A stretch of DNA of 64,000 nt from Desulfuromonas sp. AOP6 (GCF_009731355.2 NZ_AP022810.1:1206001-1270000), one strand, 5' to 3'. Counted from the first letter of the stretch, positions 36,066 through 45,530 are shown. Translations and numbers: made by a program. The notes: a model not told the origin generated them from the sequence alone.

Positions 36066-36956
36066 TTAGCTGGATCGGTCCACAATATAACGGGCGATCG
36101 CTCTCAGCGGCTCAGCGCGATGGTCGAACAGGTCGAGGGATTCAATGGCCAGGTCCTTGAGCTCCTGGGCTCGACGTTGTGCCTCTTCCAGGCCCATGAG
36201 AGCAGGGTAGGTTGCTTTGCCGCGGGCCTGGTCGCTGCCAATGTCTTTACCTAGAATTTCCTGGTCTCCAGTGATGTCGAGAATGTCATCGGCTATCTGA
36301 AAGGCCAGTCCGGCCGCCTCGCCGTAGCGGGAGAGAGCGTCAAACTGTTCCTGGCTGCATCCACCGATGAGGGCACCACACTGGAGACAGGCGAGAATAA
36401 GAGCCCCAGTCTTGTGGGTGTGAATATATTGCAGGGTGGGAAGGTCGATCTCGCGCCCTTCCGCGTCCATATCCACCACCTGTCCCCCAACCATCCCCAT
36501 GGAACCGGCGCATCGGGCCATGATGTTCAGAACCTGCAGTCGGGTTTCCGCAGAGTTATTCTCTGAAATTCCTGACGCGGAAAGCAGGTTGAAGGCCTCC
36601 GTCAGGAGAGCATCACCAGCCAGAATAGCTGTGGCCTCGCCAAAAACCTTGTGGTTGGTAGGACGGCCGCGCCGGAAATCATCGTCATCCATGGCAGGAA
36701 GATCGTCATGAATCAGGGAATAGGTGTGGATCATTTCCATGGCGCAGGCTGCAGGAAGAACCGCTTCGATATCGCTACCTACTGCTTCGCAGGCAGCGAT
36801 CATCAGTATGGGGCGTACCCGCTTGCCGCCGGCAAAGATCGAGTAGCGCATGGCTTTATGAAGTGATGCCGGCAGGGTTTCTTCACCGGGCAGGTAGTGG
36901 GAAAGGGCGGTGTCAACCCGTTCCTGGTGGGTTTTCAGGTAGGCTTTGAGATCCAT
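36066..36956 (-). CDS. ispA: Polyprenyl (farnesyl/geranylgeranyl) diphosphate synthase
   Basis: 296 residues. Trans-isoprenyl diphosphate synthase with first aspartate-rich motif DDLPAMDDDDFRRG (about residue 84) and second motif DDILDITGD (about 228). GGKRVRPIL and the C-terminal helices are intact. Makes C15 (possibly C20) diphosphate from IPP and DMAPP; exact chain length cannot be read with confidence. Between xseB and dxs, the common gammaproteobacterial and deltaproteobacterial order. Confidence 0.96.
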   Translation of the reverse strand: MDLKAYLKTHQERVDTALSHYLPGEETLPASLHKAMRYSIFAGGKRVRPILMIAACEAVGSDIEAVLPAACAMEMIHTYSLIHDDLPAMDDDDFRRGRPTNHKVFGEATAILAGDALLTEAFNLLSASGISENNSAETRLQVLNIMARCAGSMGMVGGQVVDMDAEGREIDLPTLQYIHTHKTGALILACLQCGALIGGCSQEQFDALSRYGEAAGLAFQIADDILDITGDQEILGKDIGSDQARGKATYPALMGLEEAQRRAQELKDLAIESLDLFDHRAEPLRAIARYIVDRSS

Positions 36957-36978
36957 GCGGACTCCGGTATATAAAGAA

Positions 36979-37209
36979 TTATTCCGTTTTGTCGAATGGT
37001 TCCGTGGAAAAGTTTCCTTCCCTGTCCTTCATGAGAAGCTCCACTTTGGTTTCCACATCCTTGAGGTATTTTTGGCACTGTTTGGCGCTGACCATACCGG
37101 CCTCAAAATATTCAAGAGCCTCTTCCAGGGCAAGATCACCGCTTTCCAGGCGCTCTACAGCCTTTTCCAAACTTTTCAAGGCTTTTTCGAAAGAATCCTT
37201 TTTCGCCAT
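36979..37209 (-). CDS. xseB: Exodeoxyribonuclease VII small subunit
   Basis: 76 residues with the typical helical hairpin: SFEKALKSLEKAVERLESGDLALEEALEYFEAG. Partner of XseA in degrading single-stranded DNA. 22 bp before ispA. Normal length. Confidence 0.96.
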   Translation of the reverse strand: MAKKDSFEKALKSLEKAVERLESGDLALEEALEYFEAGMVSAKQCQKYLKDVETKVELLMKDREGNFSTEPFDKTE

Positions 37210-37465
37210 TTTGCTCCCTCAGAAATGGATGATTATCCCTGTGCTACCGGGATGAGTCAAGGTTTTTCGGGGTCAGAGAGCGTCCGACAGGAAGAGGTGC
37301 GATGCGTTTATCCGGCCAGATGGTGCCCCAGTGCGGGTGTGGTCCGCTGGATCGTAAGATGGCAGCTTCTCCAACCAGGATTTCTGCAGGTTCAACATGG
37401 GTTGAGGCCTTCCCAAACAATTGCGGGGAAAAGGAGGGAAGCAAGGGAAAAACAGCGAGTGGCCT
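37210..37465 (-). other. Gap between xseA and xseB with broken small-ORF remnants
   Basis: On the minus strand an ATG at 37469, overlapping the xseA stop, opens a signal-peptide-like 25-codon frame (KATRCFSLASLLFPAIV) that soon stops. A 66-codon frame in another phase covers 37444-37244. Together they could be a frameshifted small exported protein or simply noncoding DNA. I assign no function. Confidence 0.35.
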
Positions 37466-38674
37466 TCATGGTGAAACCTTCTTAACCTGGACCTCAGCGC
37501 TTCCTTGACCGAAACGAATGTTCAGGTGGTCTCCCGGTGTCAGTTCTCTGGCTTGGCGCACGATATCACCAGTCTCTTCCCTGAAGGCGATGGCATACCC
37601 GCGGGTGAGGGTTTTGAGGGGGGAAAGAGTGTCCAGACGGGCTACTGTCGATACAAAATAACTTTCTGATTTTTCCAGTTTTTGTGCCATGGCCTTTGTC
37701 AGGCGCAGGCTGAGGTTCTCCTGATGCTGCTTCCTTATCGCCAGGGACTGGGCAGGAGACCTCAGTCGTCTGGTCAGACCCTCAAGGCGTTCCTTGAGGA
37801 GGTGGAGCTGGTTGCTCATGGGACTGGCCAGCCGCAGAATCAGGTGGTCAACATGTCCTTCCAGTTCCTGGCGGTTTTTGACGACCAACTCGGCCGCGGC
37901 GCTGGGAGTTGGAGCTCGGAGGTCGGCGACAAAGTCGGCGATGGTCACGTCAACTTCATGACCGACGGCAGAAATGACTGGAATTTGCGAGGCGTGAATG
38001 GCTCGGGCCACTCTTTCCTCGTTAAAAGCCCAAAGGTCTTCCAGGGAGCCGCCCCCCCGGCCGACGATAAGAACATCTACCTCCCCCTGACGGTTCAGGT
38101 CGGCAATGGCTTCGGCGATTTCCCCGGCGGCTTCTTCGCCCTGCACCCTGACCGGGCGGAGCAGAACGCGCAAACCGACGCTCCGTCGCTGCAAGACCGT
38201 GATAATGTCATGTATGGCCGCCCCCGTCGCTGAAGTGACAACGCCGATAACCTGTGGGAAGGCAGGCAGGGAGCGTTTGCGATGGGTGTCGAAAAGCCCT
38301 TCAGCCATGAGTTTCTGTTTCAGTTGCTCGAAGGCCAGCTGAAGGTTGCCAAGTCCTCTTGTTTCCATGGTCTCAACGATCAGCTGAAGATCTCCCCTTT
38401 GGGTGTAAAGAGAAATGCGCCCGCAACAGAGAACACGAGTACCGTTTTCCGGCCGAAAAACCAGGGCTCTGGCCTGGGCTCGGAACATTATGCAACGAAT
38501 CTGGGCGTTTTCATCTTTGAGGGAGAAATACCAGTGCCCAGAAGAGGCAGGGGTAAAGTTGGATATTTCCCCCTCGACCCAGACTTGTACAAAGTTATCC
38601 TCAACAGTCTCTTTGAGCAGGGCATTCAGGCGGCTGACAGTCAGGATTTTTTCGGGATGGGAGAAAATGCTCAT
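37466..38674 (-). CDS. xseA: Exodeoxyribonuclease VII large subunit
   Basis: 402 residues from ATG 38674 (MSIFSHPEKILTVSRLNALL); in-frame sequence further upstream to 38761 is not family-like. N-terminal OB fold (VWVEGEISNF, SSGHWYFSLKD), catalytic core with GVVTSATGAAIHDI, VGRGGGSLEDLWAFN and AVGHEVDVTIADFVADLRAPTPSAAAE, then a long coiled coil. Degrades single-stranded DNA. Divergent from the ParA-like gene at 38746. Confidence 0.97.
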   Translation of the reverse strand: MSIFSHPEKILTVSRLNALLKETVEDNFVQVWVEGEISNFTPASSGHWYFSLKDENAQIRCIMFRAQARALVFRPENGTRVLCCGRISLYTQRGDLQLIVETMETRGLGNLQLAFEQLKQKLMAEGLFDTHRKRSLPAFPQVIGVVTSATGAAIHDIITVLQRRSVGLRVLLRPVRVQGEEAAGEIAEAIADLNRQGEVDVLIVGRGGGSLEDLWAFNEERVARAIHASQIPVISAVGHEVDVTIADFVADLRAPTPSAAAELVVKNRQELEGHVDHLILRLASPMSNQLHLLKERLEGLTRRLRSPAQSLAIRKQHQENLSLRLTKAMAQKLEKSESYFVSTVARLDTLSPLKTLTRGYAIAFREETGDIVRQARELTPGDHLNIRFGQGSAEVQVKKVSP

Positions 38675-38745
38675 AACAATATCTTGGGGTTGGAAGTTGA
38701 CAAGTTGTTGGTTATGCCCTATATCTAGGGTTTGAAAACCAGGAG

Positions 38746-40140
38746 ATGAGCCGATTGACAAATCAACCTTACATTATAACTGTATCCAGTGAAAAGGGGG
38801 GCGTGGGCAAAACTACTCTTGCTACCAATCTGGCGGTTTATCTTAAGGCCCTCAACGAGGACCTGCCCGTCACCCTGTTCAGTTTTGATAATCATTTCTC
38901 CGTCGATCAGATGTTCCGCATCGGGCGCGGATCAGGAGAGGGGGAGGTGGCGGACCTCTTTACCGATCGTCCCTTGCAGGAAATAGTTGAACTCGGTGAG
39001 TATGGTGTCCAGTTTATTCCCTCCAGTCGGGATTTAAGCCCACTGCGCAGCCGTGTGGACCGTGTCGATATCCTTGGACGCATTCTGGCAAATTCCGGCC
39101 TGCAGGGGATCGTCATCATCGATACCCGTCCCGATCTCGATGTGTTTACCCAGAACGCTCTTTTCGCCTCGGATCGCGTCATCGTGCCGGTAAAGGATGC
39201 CCCCTCCCTGGAAAACTGTCGCAATCTCTATGCTTTTTTCGACCGCCTCCAGTTGCCGCGGCGGGCGATCCGGGTTCTGCCCTGCCTGCTTGATTCGCGG
39301 GTTCACTACAGCGGTACCTTCAAGGACTCCTATCAGCTTCTCAAGGGGTATGCTATCAACCGGGGTTACCGCTGTTTTGAAGGCTATATCGCCAAAAGTC
39401 CCAAGGTGGAATCCCTCAACACAAATCCCGAAGGTCGTGTCTATCCCATATTGACCCATGGGCGCGGTACCGATGTTCACTTGCAGTTTGCCCATCTCGC
39501 CCGACAGGTATATCTGGGCATCAGGGGAGATGACGAACGTCGTCTGGCGGCCATAAAGACGGCAGTTCATGATGAGTCCCTGCGCGACGAGGCTGCCTAT
39601 CTGGAGCGCAACTCCCGGGCCCATTCGTCCTGCCTCGTTTGCGGAAGGTCTCTGCTGGCAGACGGTGTCGTGAGTCAGGCTGGTTACTTTGCCGAAACCT
39701 CCGACGGTCGGGTTCTTGGTTTCATGCATGACGACTGCTTCAACCAACTGGCTTTGACCCACTTCCATGGAGTCGCGCCGACCTCGGCCGCCGAGGGCAC
39801 CCTGAAGGGCTTTTTCCGGGAGTCGGCGACGCAGGCCTATTTCGTCCTGCATCGCAAGCCGGGGACAAGTGGTTACTTTCGGCAAGAGCTGTCATTCTAC
39901 CGCTTCGATCAGGCTGGGCTGGAAGTTTCCCATAAGTCCATCATGCTGGATTCTCTATCGAAATCTTCCGATCTACAGCAGCTTCTGGCGGCCACGATCG
40001 CCTCGGCGGATGGACGCCTTGGGGAAGAGTTTCTCCTGATCCGCAAAGTTCACAGCGATACCCCGGAAGAAATTCTGACCAGCGGCGAATATGCCGTCTT
40101 ACAGGCAGTCGGCGAAAAAATCCGCCGCCAGCTGCCCTGA
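38746..40140 (+). CDS. ParA/MinD-like ATPase with C-terminal cysteine-containing domain
   Basis: 464 residues. Deviant Walker A with the signature Lys (SSEKGGVGKTTLATNLAV) and Walker B IVIIDTRPDLD place it in the ParA/MinD family. A second domain (about 290-460) begins SCLVCGRSLLADG and has MHDDCF, possibly a zinc knuckle. ATG 38746 abuts AGGAG; TTG 38755 would have better spacing (9 nt), so the true start may be three codons later. It is not beside parB or ori genes, so a role in positioning something other than the chromosome is possible. Target unknown. Confidence 0.8.
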   Translation: MSRLTNQPYIITVSSEKGGVGKTTLATNLAVYLKALNEDLPVTLFSFDNHFSVDQMFRIGRGSGEGEVADLFTDRPLQEIVELGEYGVQFIPSSRDLSPLRSRVDRVDILGRILANSGLQGIVIIDTRPDLDVFTQNALFASDRVIVPVKDAPSLENCRNLYAFFDRLQLPRRAIRVLPCLLDSRVHYSGTFKDSYQLLKGYAINRGYRCFEGYIAKSPKVESLNTNPEGRVYPILTHGRGTDVHLQFAHLARQVYLGIRGDDERRLAAIKTAVHDESLRDEAAYLERNSRAHSSCLVCGRSLLADGVVSQAGYFAETSDGRVLGFMHDDCFNQLALTHFHGVAPTSAAEGTLKGFFRESATQAYFVLHRKPGTSGYFRQELSFYRFDQAGLEVSHKSIMLDSLSKSSDLQQLLAATIASADGRLGEEFLLIRKVHSDTPEEILTSGEYAVLQAVGEKIRRQLP

Positions 40141-40169
40141 TATGCCCTCCCGTTAAACGTCCCTGGCAC

Positions 40170-41324
40170 CTAAGGCCTGAGCAATTGCGAAACGGGCACT
40201 ACGGTAACGCCCGCCTCCTGAAAAATCCTGACCGACTGACGCAAGGCTTCCAGCGTCTCCGGGTGCGGATGACAGATGCCGACGGCGTGGCCCTGTCTTT
40301 GAGCCAAGGCTGCCAACTTATGGATTTCGGTCAGAATGCGTCCCGTCTCCTGGACGTTATCGAGAAAGACATCCCTTTCGATTGCCGGTATACCGGTCTT
40401 TACCGCTTCGGCATAGGCGACTGAGCGTGGCGTGGTAAGGCTGTCCACAAAAAACAGACCGTCCTTTTTCATTTGGGCCAAAATGGTGCGCATACCTTGG
40501 CGTTCTTCGGTAAATCGGGAACCCATATGGTTGTTGCCACCGGTGGCATGGGGCACCCTCTGTCGATAGGCAGCATACCTGTTCCCGATCTCGTCTTGGT
40601 CAAGGTTGACAAAGAGGGCCTGCGGACCTGGATTTTTATCAGGATATCCCTGGGGCTCCATCGGGATGTGAATGAGAATTTCCCGCCCCTGCTGATAAAG
40701 CAGCTGGTCAATCTCGGCGGCTTTATGACTGAAGGGAAGAATGGCAACAGTGAGGGGAAGGTCGATGTCGAGGATTTCCCTTGCCGTGGCCAGGTCGCGG
40801 CCGACATCGTCGATGATAATGGCGACACGGGGCCCAGCTACAGTGATAGTTGTAGCTGGTGGCTCCGATGGATATTCGACGGCAAAGAGCAGTCTTCCAT
40901 CCCACAGGATGACAATAGTTTTTCTGGCCGGATGGTTCTGTACCTGAATGTTGCCGGAAAGGCGCTTAAGCCGTTTTTGCAGAGCATCGAGAGCAGCCGC
41001 CTCGGGGTAAGATCCTTCCACCTTCAGAGAATGCCCGGGCGACAAATTTTTCAGGGCTTGATTTGGTAACTTGGCACCGGCTCGAACCAGGGCGCTCTCG
41101 ACTTCGATCCGGATGTCTTCCACCAGAACTTCCGTCAGGATGGAAGGCTTTTTGGCAACGGTCGGTGCAGTCTTTGTTCCCCGCAGCTGCGGCAGCAGGA
41201 TCAGGGCTAGCAGCAGGCCAATAACGGCTACAAGGGCAGCCAGAGCCATCCACGGCCAGTTGTTCTGCTGGCGCTTCTTTTTGCCCTTAGCTGTCCTGGG
41301 GGGTGCTTTTTTCTTTTTGGCCAT
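40170..41324 (-). CDS. Divergent polysaccharide deacetylase (DUF610/YibQ family)
   Basis: 384 residues. Lys-rich cytoplasmic N-tail, one transmembrane segment (about 24-45, MALAALVAVIGLLLALILL), a linker and a C-terminal NodB-like TIM-barrel domain. The barrel contains VAIIIDDVGRD, TVAILPFSH, EILIHIPMEPQGYP, NNHMGSRFT and ICHPHPETLEAL. In E. coli yibQ also lies beside envC, and the pairing is kept here with ctpA between. Probably periplasmic cell-wall metabolism; substrate is not established. A hairpin separates it from ctpA. Confidence 0.92.
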   Translation of the reverse strand: MAKKKKAPPRTAKGKKKRQQNNWPWMALAALVAVIGLLLALILLPQLRGTKTAPTVAKKPSILTEVLVEDIRIEVESALVRAGAKLPNQALKNLSPGHSLKVEGSYPEAAALDALQKRLKRLSGNIQVQNHPARKTIVILWDGRLLFAVEYPSEPPATTITVAGPRVAIIIDDVGRDLATAREILDIDLPLTVAILPFSHKAAEIDQLLYQQGREILIHIPMEPQGYPDKNPGPQALFVNLDQDEIGNRYAAYRQRVPHATGGNNHMGSRFTEERQGMRTILAQMKKDGLFFVDSLTTPRSVAYAEAVKTGIPAIERDVFLDNVQETGRILTEIHKLAALAQRQGHAVGICHPHPETLEALRQSVRIFQEAGVTVVPVSQLLRP

Positions 41325-41334
41325 AACGTAATGA

Positions 41335-41362
41335 AAAAGGGGGATGGCAACATCCCCCTTTT
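41335..41362 (-). terminator. Hairpin terminator between ctpA and the DUF610 gene
   Basis: AAAAGGGGGATG (41335-41346)/CATCCCCCTTTT (41351-41362) around a 4-nt loop. T-rich arms on both strands make it a plausible partial or bidirectional intrinsic terminator. Confidence 0.7.
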
Positions 41363-41382
41363 AGCTTGATGGTTGATGAGGA

Positions 41383-42702
41383 TCAGGCCGCCGGTTGATT
41401 CAACGTGCTGAAGAACTGCCAGCCTCGCAGGAGGTCTAGAGCCCGCATGAGCTGATAATCTTTCATGTCATCCGCGCTCAATTGGAATTTCTGCTTACTG
41501 GAACGCTGCTTGCTGGCGGTAGCGGAGTCGGTGGTCTCGAAGTGATTTTCCAGATCCTTCTCGCTAAATGCATGAGGCGGCTGAAGCTCTTTGACCTCCA
41601 TTTCCGGCACCACAATATCCGGAGTGATGCCCAGGGCCTGGATGGATCGTCCGTTGGGGGTGTAGTAATAGGCTGTGGTCAGCCTCAGACCCGAATCATC
41701 GCTCAGGGGGATGATCGTCTGTACAGAGCCCTTGCCGAAACTCTGGGTGCCCATGATGACGGCGCGGCCATGGTCCTGCAGGGCACCAGCGACGATTTCC
41801 GAGGCGCTCGCGCTGCCATTGTTGATGAGCACGACCGTAGGAGTATAGGGGATCGTGTTGTCGGCATGAGCCTCAAATTTCATCTGACTGTCGTTTTCGC
41901 GACCTCCCGTATAAACGATAAGACCGGATGACAGGAAGAAGTCAGAGACGTTGACCGCCTGGTCAAGCAACCCTCCTGGATTATTGCGAAGGTCGACCAC
42001 CAGTCCGCTGAGAGTGCCGTCGTTTTCCTTCATGAGGTTGGCGAGAGCTTTGGCCAGGTCGGAATCCGTACGTTCCTGAAACTGGGAAATACGTACATAG
42101 GCATAGCCGTCGACCAGGGTTCGCGATTTTACGCTTTTGGTTTTGATGATTTCCCGTTCCAGAGTGAAGGCCTTCGGATTCTCAAATCCCTCGCGCATGA
42201 TGGTGATGGTTATCTGGCTGCCCTTGGGGCCGCGCATCAGCTTGACCGCTTCCATGATGCTCAGGTCTTTGGTAAAACGGTCTTCGATTTTGATGATCTG
42301 ATCGCCCGCCATCAAGCCGGCTCTGTATGCTGGGGTGTCCTCAATGGGAGCCACGATGGTTAGAATGTTGTCGCGGATCGAGATTTCAATACCCAACCCG
42401 CCAAATTCGCCACGGGTATCGATCTTCATCTCCTTGTACATGTCTGGCGGCATGAAAGCGGAATGGGGATCAAGAGAACTCAGCATGCCGTTAATGGCCC
42501 CATAGATCAGTTTCTTGGTGTCCGGTTCTTCCACGTAATTTTTGCGGATGATGGACAGGACATCCGTGAAAAGTTCCATGTTCTCATACTGGGCGCGAAC
42601 TTCAGCCTGGCTGGTGGGGTTCGATGCCCCGGTTGAAATCCAGCCTAAAAGAACTAGGGCCATGACGAGGATGAGGATCGTTGACCGCCTGGCTTTGTGC
42701 AT
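41383..42702 (-). CDS. ctpA: S41-family C-terminal processing peptidase
   Basis: 439 residues. N-terminal membrane or signal segment, a PDZ domain (about 95-175, GLGIEISIRDNILTIVAPIEDTPAYRAGL) and a tail-specific protease core with the catalytic Ser in NNGSASASEIVAGAL and Lys in GTQSFGKGSVQTI. Cleaves C-termini of periplasmic proteins and often controls murein hydrolases, which fits its position after ftsE-ftsX-envC. Complete. Confidence 0.96.
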   Translation of the reverse strand: MHKARRSTILILVMALVLLGWISTGASNPTSQAEVRAQYENMELFTDVLSIIRKNYVEEPDTKKLIYGAINGMLSSLDPHSAFMPPDMYKEMKIDTRGEFGGLGIEISIRDNILTIVAPIEDTPAYRAGLMAGDQIIKIEDRFTKDLSIMEAVKLMRGPKGSQITITIMREGFENPKAFTLEREIIKTKSVKSRTLVDGYAYVRISQFQERTDSDLAKALANLMKENDGTLSGLVVDLRNNPGGLLDQAVNVSDFFLSSGLIVYTGGRENDSQMKFEAHADNTIPYTPTVVLINNGSASASEIVAGALQDHGRAVIMGTQSFGKGSVQTIIPLSDDSGLRLTTAYYYTPNGRSIQALGITPDIVVPEMEVKELQPPHAFSEKDLENHFETTDSATASKQRSSKQKFQLSADDMKDYQLMRALDLLRGWQFFSTLNQPAA

Positions 42703-42726
42703 CAGTTTTCCTCCAGTGTGGTTTGT

Positions 42727-43905
42727 CTAGCGCGGGACGAGCCACTTTGTCGGGTCAAGAGGGGTTCGCCCCTCACGAACTTCGAAGTACAGATTCTCGT
42801 TCCCCTCATAGCCTGAGAAGGCAACTTGCTCACCCGCGGAGACTTTGTCTCCGACCTTTTTCAGCAGCCGGGAGGTTTGGGCGTAGAGAGTGTAGAAGCT
42901 GTCGCCATGGTCGAGAATGAGAAGATTGCCATAACCCTTGAACCAGCTGGCAAAGATGACTTTTCCAGCTGCGACCGCCGAAACCGGTTTGTCCACTCCC
43001 ACGCTTATTTCCAGGCCGTGGCTATCGTATGCGGTGCCGAGCTCCGGATGGCGCCCCAGGCCGAAGCCGGTGCGGATTATGCCGGTTGCCGGCCAAGGCA
43101 AACGTCCCTTTTGGGCAGCGAAAAGGCCTGACTTTTGACTATACTCGTGCGGCTTTTCCGATTCAAGTTTTTTGACGAGATCACTCAGGCGCTCGGCTTT
43201 TTCTTCCAATTCACCGAGTTGTCGGGCAAGAGTCTCCTGGTCGCTGCGTACCTGACTGAGCAGGCGGGTCTTGAGTTTGCGGGCCTGGGCGAAGTTGGCT
43301 TCTTCGCCGCGTAAAGTTGCCATGGCCTCCTTCTGCTCATCGTGCAGATTTCTCAGTTGAACCGTGGCTTTTTCCAGGTTGGCCAAATTGGTGCGGTAGT
43401 CATTAAGAAGCTGCCGATCTTTTTGCACAATGCGACCGAGGAAGTCATATTCCTCCGCAATTTTCGCCGGAGGAATACCGGCGAAAAGAATACGGATGAA
43501 ACCGGCATCCGCGCCTTTATACAAGGCGACCAGGCGTTTTTCGACCTGGTCTTGCAGGCGGTCGATTGAGGTTTTCGTCTGGCGAATGTGATCTTCCTTT
43601 TCGGCGATCTCTTTTTCCAGCTGATTAAGACGGCTGCTGAGGCCGGCTTTGCGTTGATCGATTTTACGCAGTTCCTGTTCGACCGTTTCCAGGTCTGCCC
43701 GCAAAGAGGACTCGTCTGATTTCTTCCGGTCCAGGTCTTTGACTGTCTGTTGGATACGTTGCTGGATGGTTTCCAGCGTCTGCCGACTTTTTTCCAGCTC
43801 TTCACGTGGTGATGAGGCGCAGGCCGAGGTCGTCCGAAGCAGGAGGCCAACACAGCACAGAAACATCAACAGGCAAGACAGTCTTGAAAAACGGATGCTG
43901 ATCAT
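42727..43905 (-). CDS. envC: EnvC-like murein hydrolase activator
   Basis: 392 residues: signal peptide (Ser-Ala-Cys-Ala-Ser near residue 30), long coiled coil (about 35-240) and a C-terminal LytM/M23 fold. The M23 catalytic residues are degenerate: the HxGxD site reads SHGLEIS and the HxH site reads LYFEVR. It is therefore probably a non-catalytic amidase activator like E. coli EnvC rather than a peptidase. Its start overlaps the ftsX stop by one base. FtsEX drives EnvC in known systems, so the operon makes functional sense. Confidence 0.92.
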   Translation of the reverse strand: MISIRFSRLSCLLMFLCCVGLLLRTTSACASSPREELEKSRQTLETIQQRIQQTVKDLDRKKSDESSLRADLETVEQELRKIDQRKAGLSSRLNQLEKEIAEKEDHIRQTKTSIDRLQDQVEKRLVALYKGADAGFIRILFAGIPPAKIAEEYDFLGRIVQKDRQLLNDYRTNLANLEKATVQLRNLHDEQKEAMATLRGEEANFAQARKLKTRLLSQVRSDQETLARQLGELEEKAERLSDLVKKLESEKPHEYSQKSGLFAAQKGRLPWPATGIIRTGFGLGRHPELGTAYDSHGLEISVGVDKPVSAVAAGKVIFASWFKGYGNLLILDHGDSFYTLYAQTSRLLKKVGDKVSAGEQVAFSGYEGNENLYFEVREGRTPLDPTKWLVPR

Positions 43906-44801
43906 CAGAACCGGACAAGCTTTCGCAGGGACAGGAGACTTCCCAGAAATCCAAGGGCAATCCCGGCCAGAATTACGGCAAAACCGTATTGTGAAGGTAA
44001 AAAGGTGATGGTGTTTACGCCGGTGGCCAAAAGCAGCGATGAAAGACCTTCTTTAAGAAATATCAGATAGAGAACATACGATCCGGCCAGTGCCAGGCAG
44101 CCGCCAAGGGCCCCCTGAAAGGCTCCCTCCAGAAGGAAAGGGGTCTTGATGAAGAGGGGGGTGCCTCCCACCAAAGCCATGACTTCCAATTCGTCGCGGC
44201 GGGCGAAGAGAGTGAGGCGGATGGTGTTGGAGACGATAAACAGGGCGGCGAAGAGAAGAAATCCGCCGAGAAAAGCGCCCGCCATTTTAAGCAGAGCGAC
44301 AAAGGCTTCAAATTTTTCGAGCCACTCCTGCCCATACCTCAGATCCGAAAAACGACTGTCCTGGCGCAGATGTGAGATCACTTTGCCGATACCCAGGCGG
44401 TTTCGGTGGTCTTCCTTCAGAGTGATTTCCAGCGAGGCTGGCAGGATGTCGGTCCCAAGTCCCTCAAGCAGACCGGCGTCCTGCCCCAGTCGGGTTTTAA
44501 AGCGATTGAAGGCTTCAGCGGGAGAGACATAGGTAACCAGAGCCACTTCGGACAGGCTGCCGATCTGGGTGACCCAGGCTTTTATCTGGTTTTGGTCGGG
44601 GATCTGGTCGATATAGGCTACCACCTGGACCTCTTTGCTCCAGTTCGTGGTCAGTTTCTGGACGTTGAGCACCACGATGGCGAAAAAAGCCAGAATAGTC
44701 AGGGATACGGAGACCGTGGCAATGGCGGCAATGCACAGAAAAGGGCTTTGCCGCATGTTGCGCAGGGCGCGTAAAGGAAAATAGAGAAAACGCTCAAACA
44801 A
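43905..44801 (-). CDS. ftsX: Cell-division ABC permease FtsX
   Basis: 298 residues, four transmembrane helices with a large periplasmic loop after TM1 (about 50-170). Includes the ftsX-type LTIMSFRRDELEVMALVGG-like segment (LFARRDELEVMALVGGTP). Works with FtsE to regulate septal peptidoglycan hydrolases through EnvC. 63 bp downstream of ftsE. Confidence 0.95.
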   Translation of the reverse strand: MFERFLYFPLRALRNMRQSPFLCIAAIATVSVSLTILAFFAIVVLNVQKLTTNWSKEVQVVAYIDQIPDQNQIKAWVTQIGSLSEVALVTYVSPAEAFNRFKTRLGQDAGLLEGLGTDILPASLEITLKEDHRNRLGIGKVISHLRQDSRFSDLRYGQEWLEKFEAFVALLKMAGAFLGGFLLFAALFIVSNTIRLTLFARRDELEVMALVGGTPLFIKTPFLLEGAFQGALGGCLALAGSYVLYLIFLKEGLSSLLLATGVNTITFLPSQYGFAVILAGIALGFLGSLLSLRKLVRF

Positions 44802-44864
44802 GGTGACTCTCCCTGGAATCTACGTTGAAGACAGACCCTCTGCCCTGATATCGCTGACGCGTCC

Positions 44865-45530
44865 TTAAGGCTGGCGGTCTTCGATCACCCGTCCCCGGTC
44901 AAGTGCGATGACGCGGCGGGGAAACTGTCGAATCATCTCACGGTCATGGGTGGCGATGATCACGGTGGAGCCACGGGCGTTGGCTCCCTTGAACAGCGTC
45001 ATGATAGCCTGAGTGGCTTCAGGGTCCAGGTTGCCCGTCGGTTCGTCGGCGATGAGAATGAGCGGGTCGATGACCAGGGCGCGGGCAATGGCCACGCGCT
45101 GCTGCTCGCCGCCGGAGAGTTCGAGGGGACGTCGCTGCAGTTTATGTTCAAGACCTACATGCTTCAGAGCCAGGTAGACCTTTTTGCTGACTTCAAAGCG
45201 TTTTTTCCCTTGGACTTCCAGCGGGAAAGCCACATTTTCAAAGATGGTGCGGGTGTTGAGAAGTTTGAAGTCCTGAAAAACGATGCCGATTCTTCGACGC
45301 ATGTAAGGGATCTTCGCAGCTCCCATGCGGGTGAAGTTCTGGCCGTTGATCAAAATCTGGCCCCTCGATGGTTTCTCCGCCCCGTAGAGGAGCTTGAGCA
45401 GGGTGGATTTGCCCGCACCGGATGGACCCGTGATATAGACAAATTCGCCTTTGCCTACCTTGAAGTTGACATCTTCGAGCGCTGCCGAATCTTTCTGGTA
45501 GGATTTGCTGATATTGAAAAGCTGAAGCAT
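44865..45530 (-). CDS. ftsE: Cell-division ABC ATPase FtsE
   Basis: 221 residues with Walker [12 protein letters not shown], signature [14 protein letters not shown], Walker [14 protein letters not shown] and H-loop IIATHD. First gene of ftsE-ftsX-envC-ctpA. Energy-coupling half of the FtsEX complex at the septum. Confidence 0.97.
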   Translation of the reverse strand: MLQLFNISKSYQKDSAALEDVNFKVGKGEFVYITGPSGAGKSTLLKLLYGAEKPSRGQILINGQNFTRMGAAKIPYMRRRIGIVFQDFKLLNTRTIFENVAFPLEVQGKKRFEVSKKVYLALKHVGLEHKLQRRPLELSGGEQQRVAIARALVIDPLILIADEPTGNLDPEATQAIMTLFKGANARGSTVIIATHDREMIRQFPRRVIALDRGRVIEDRQP

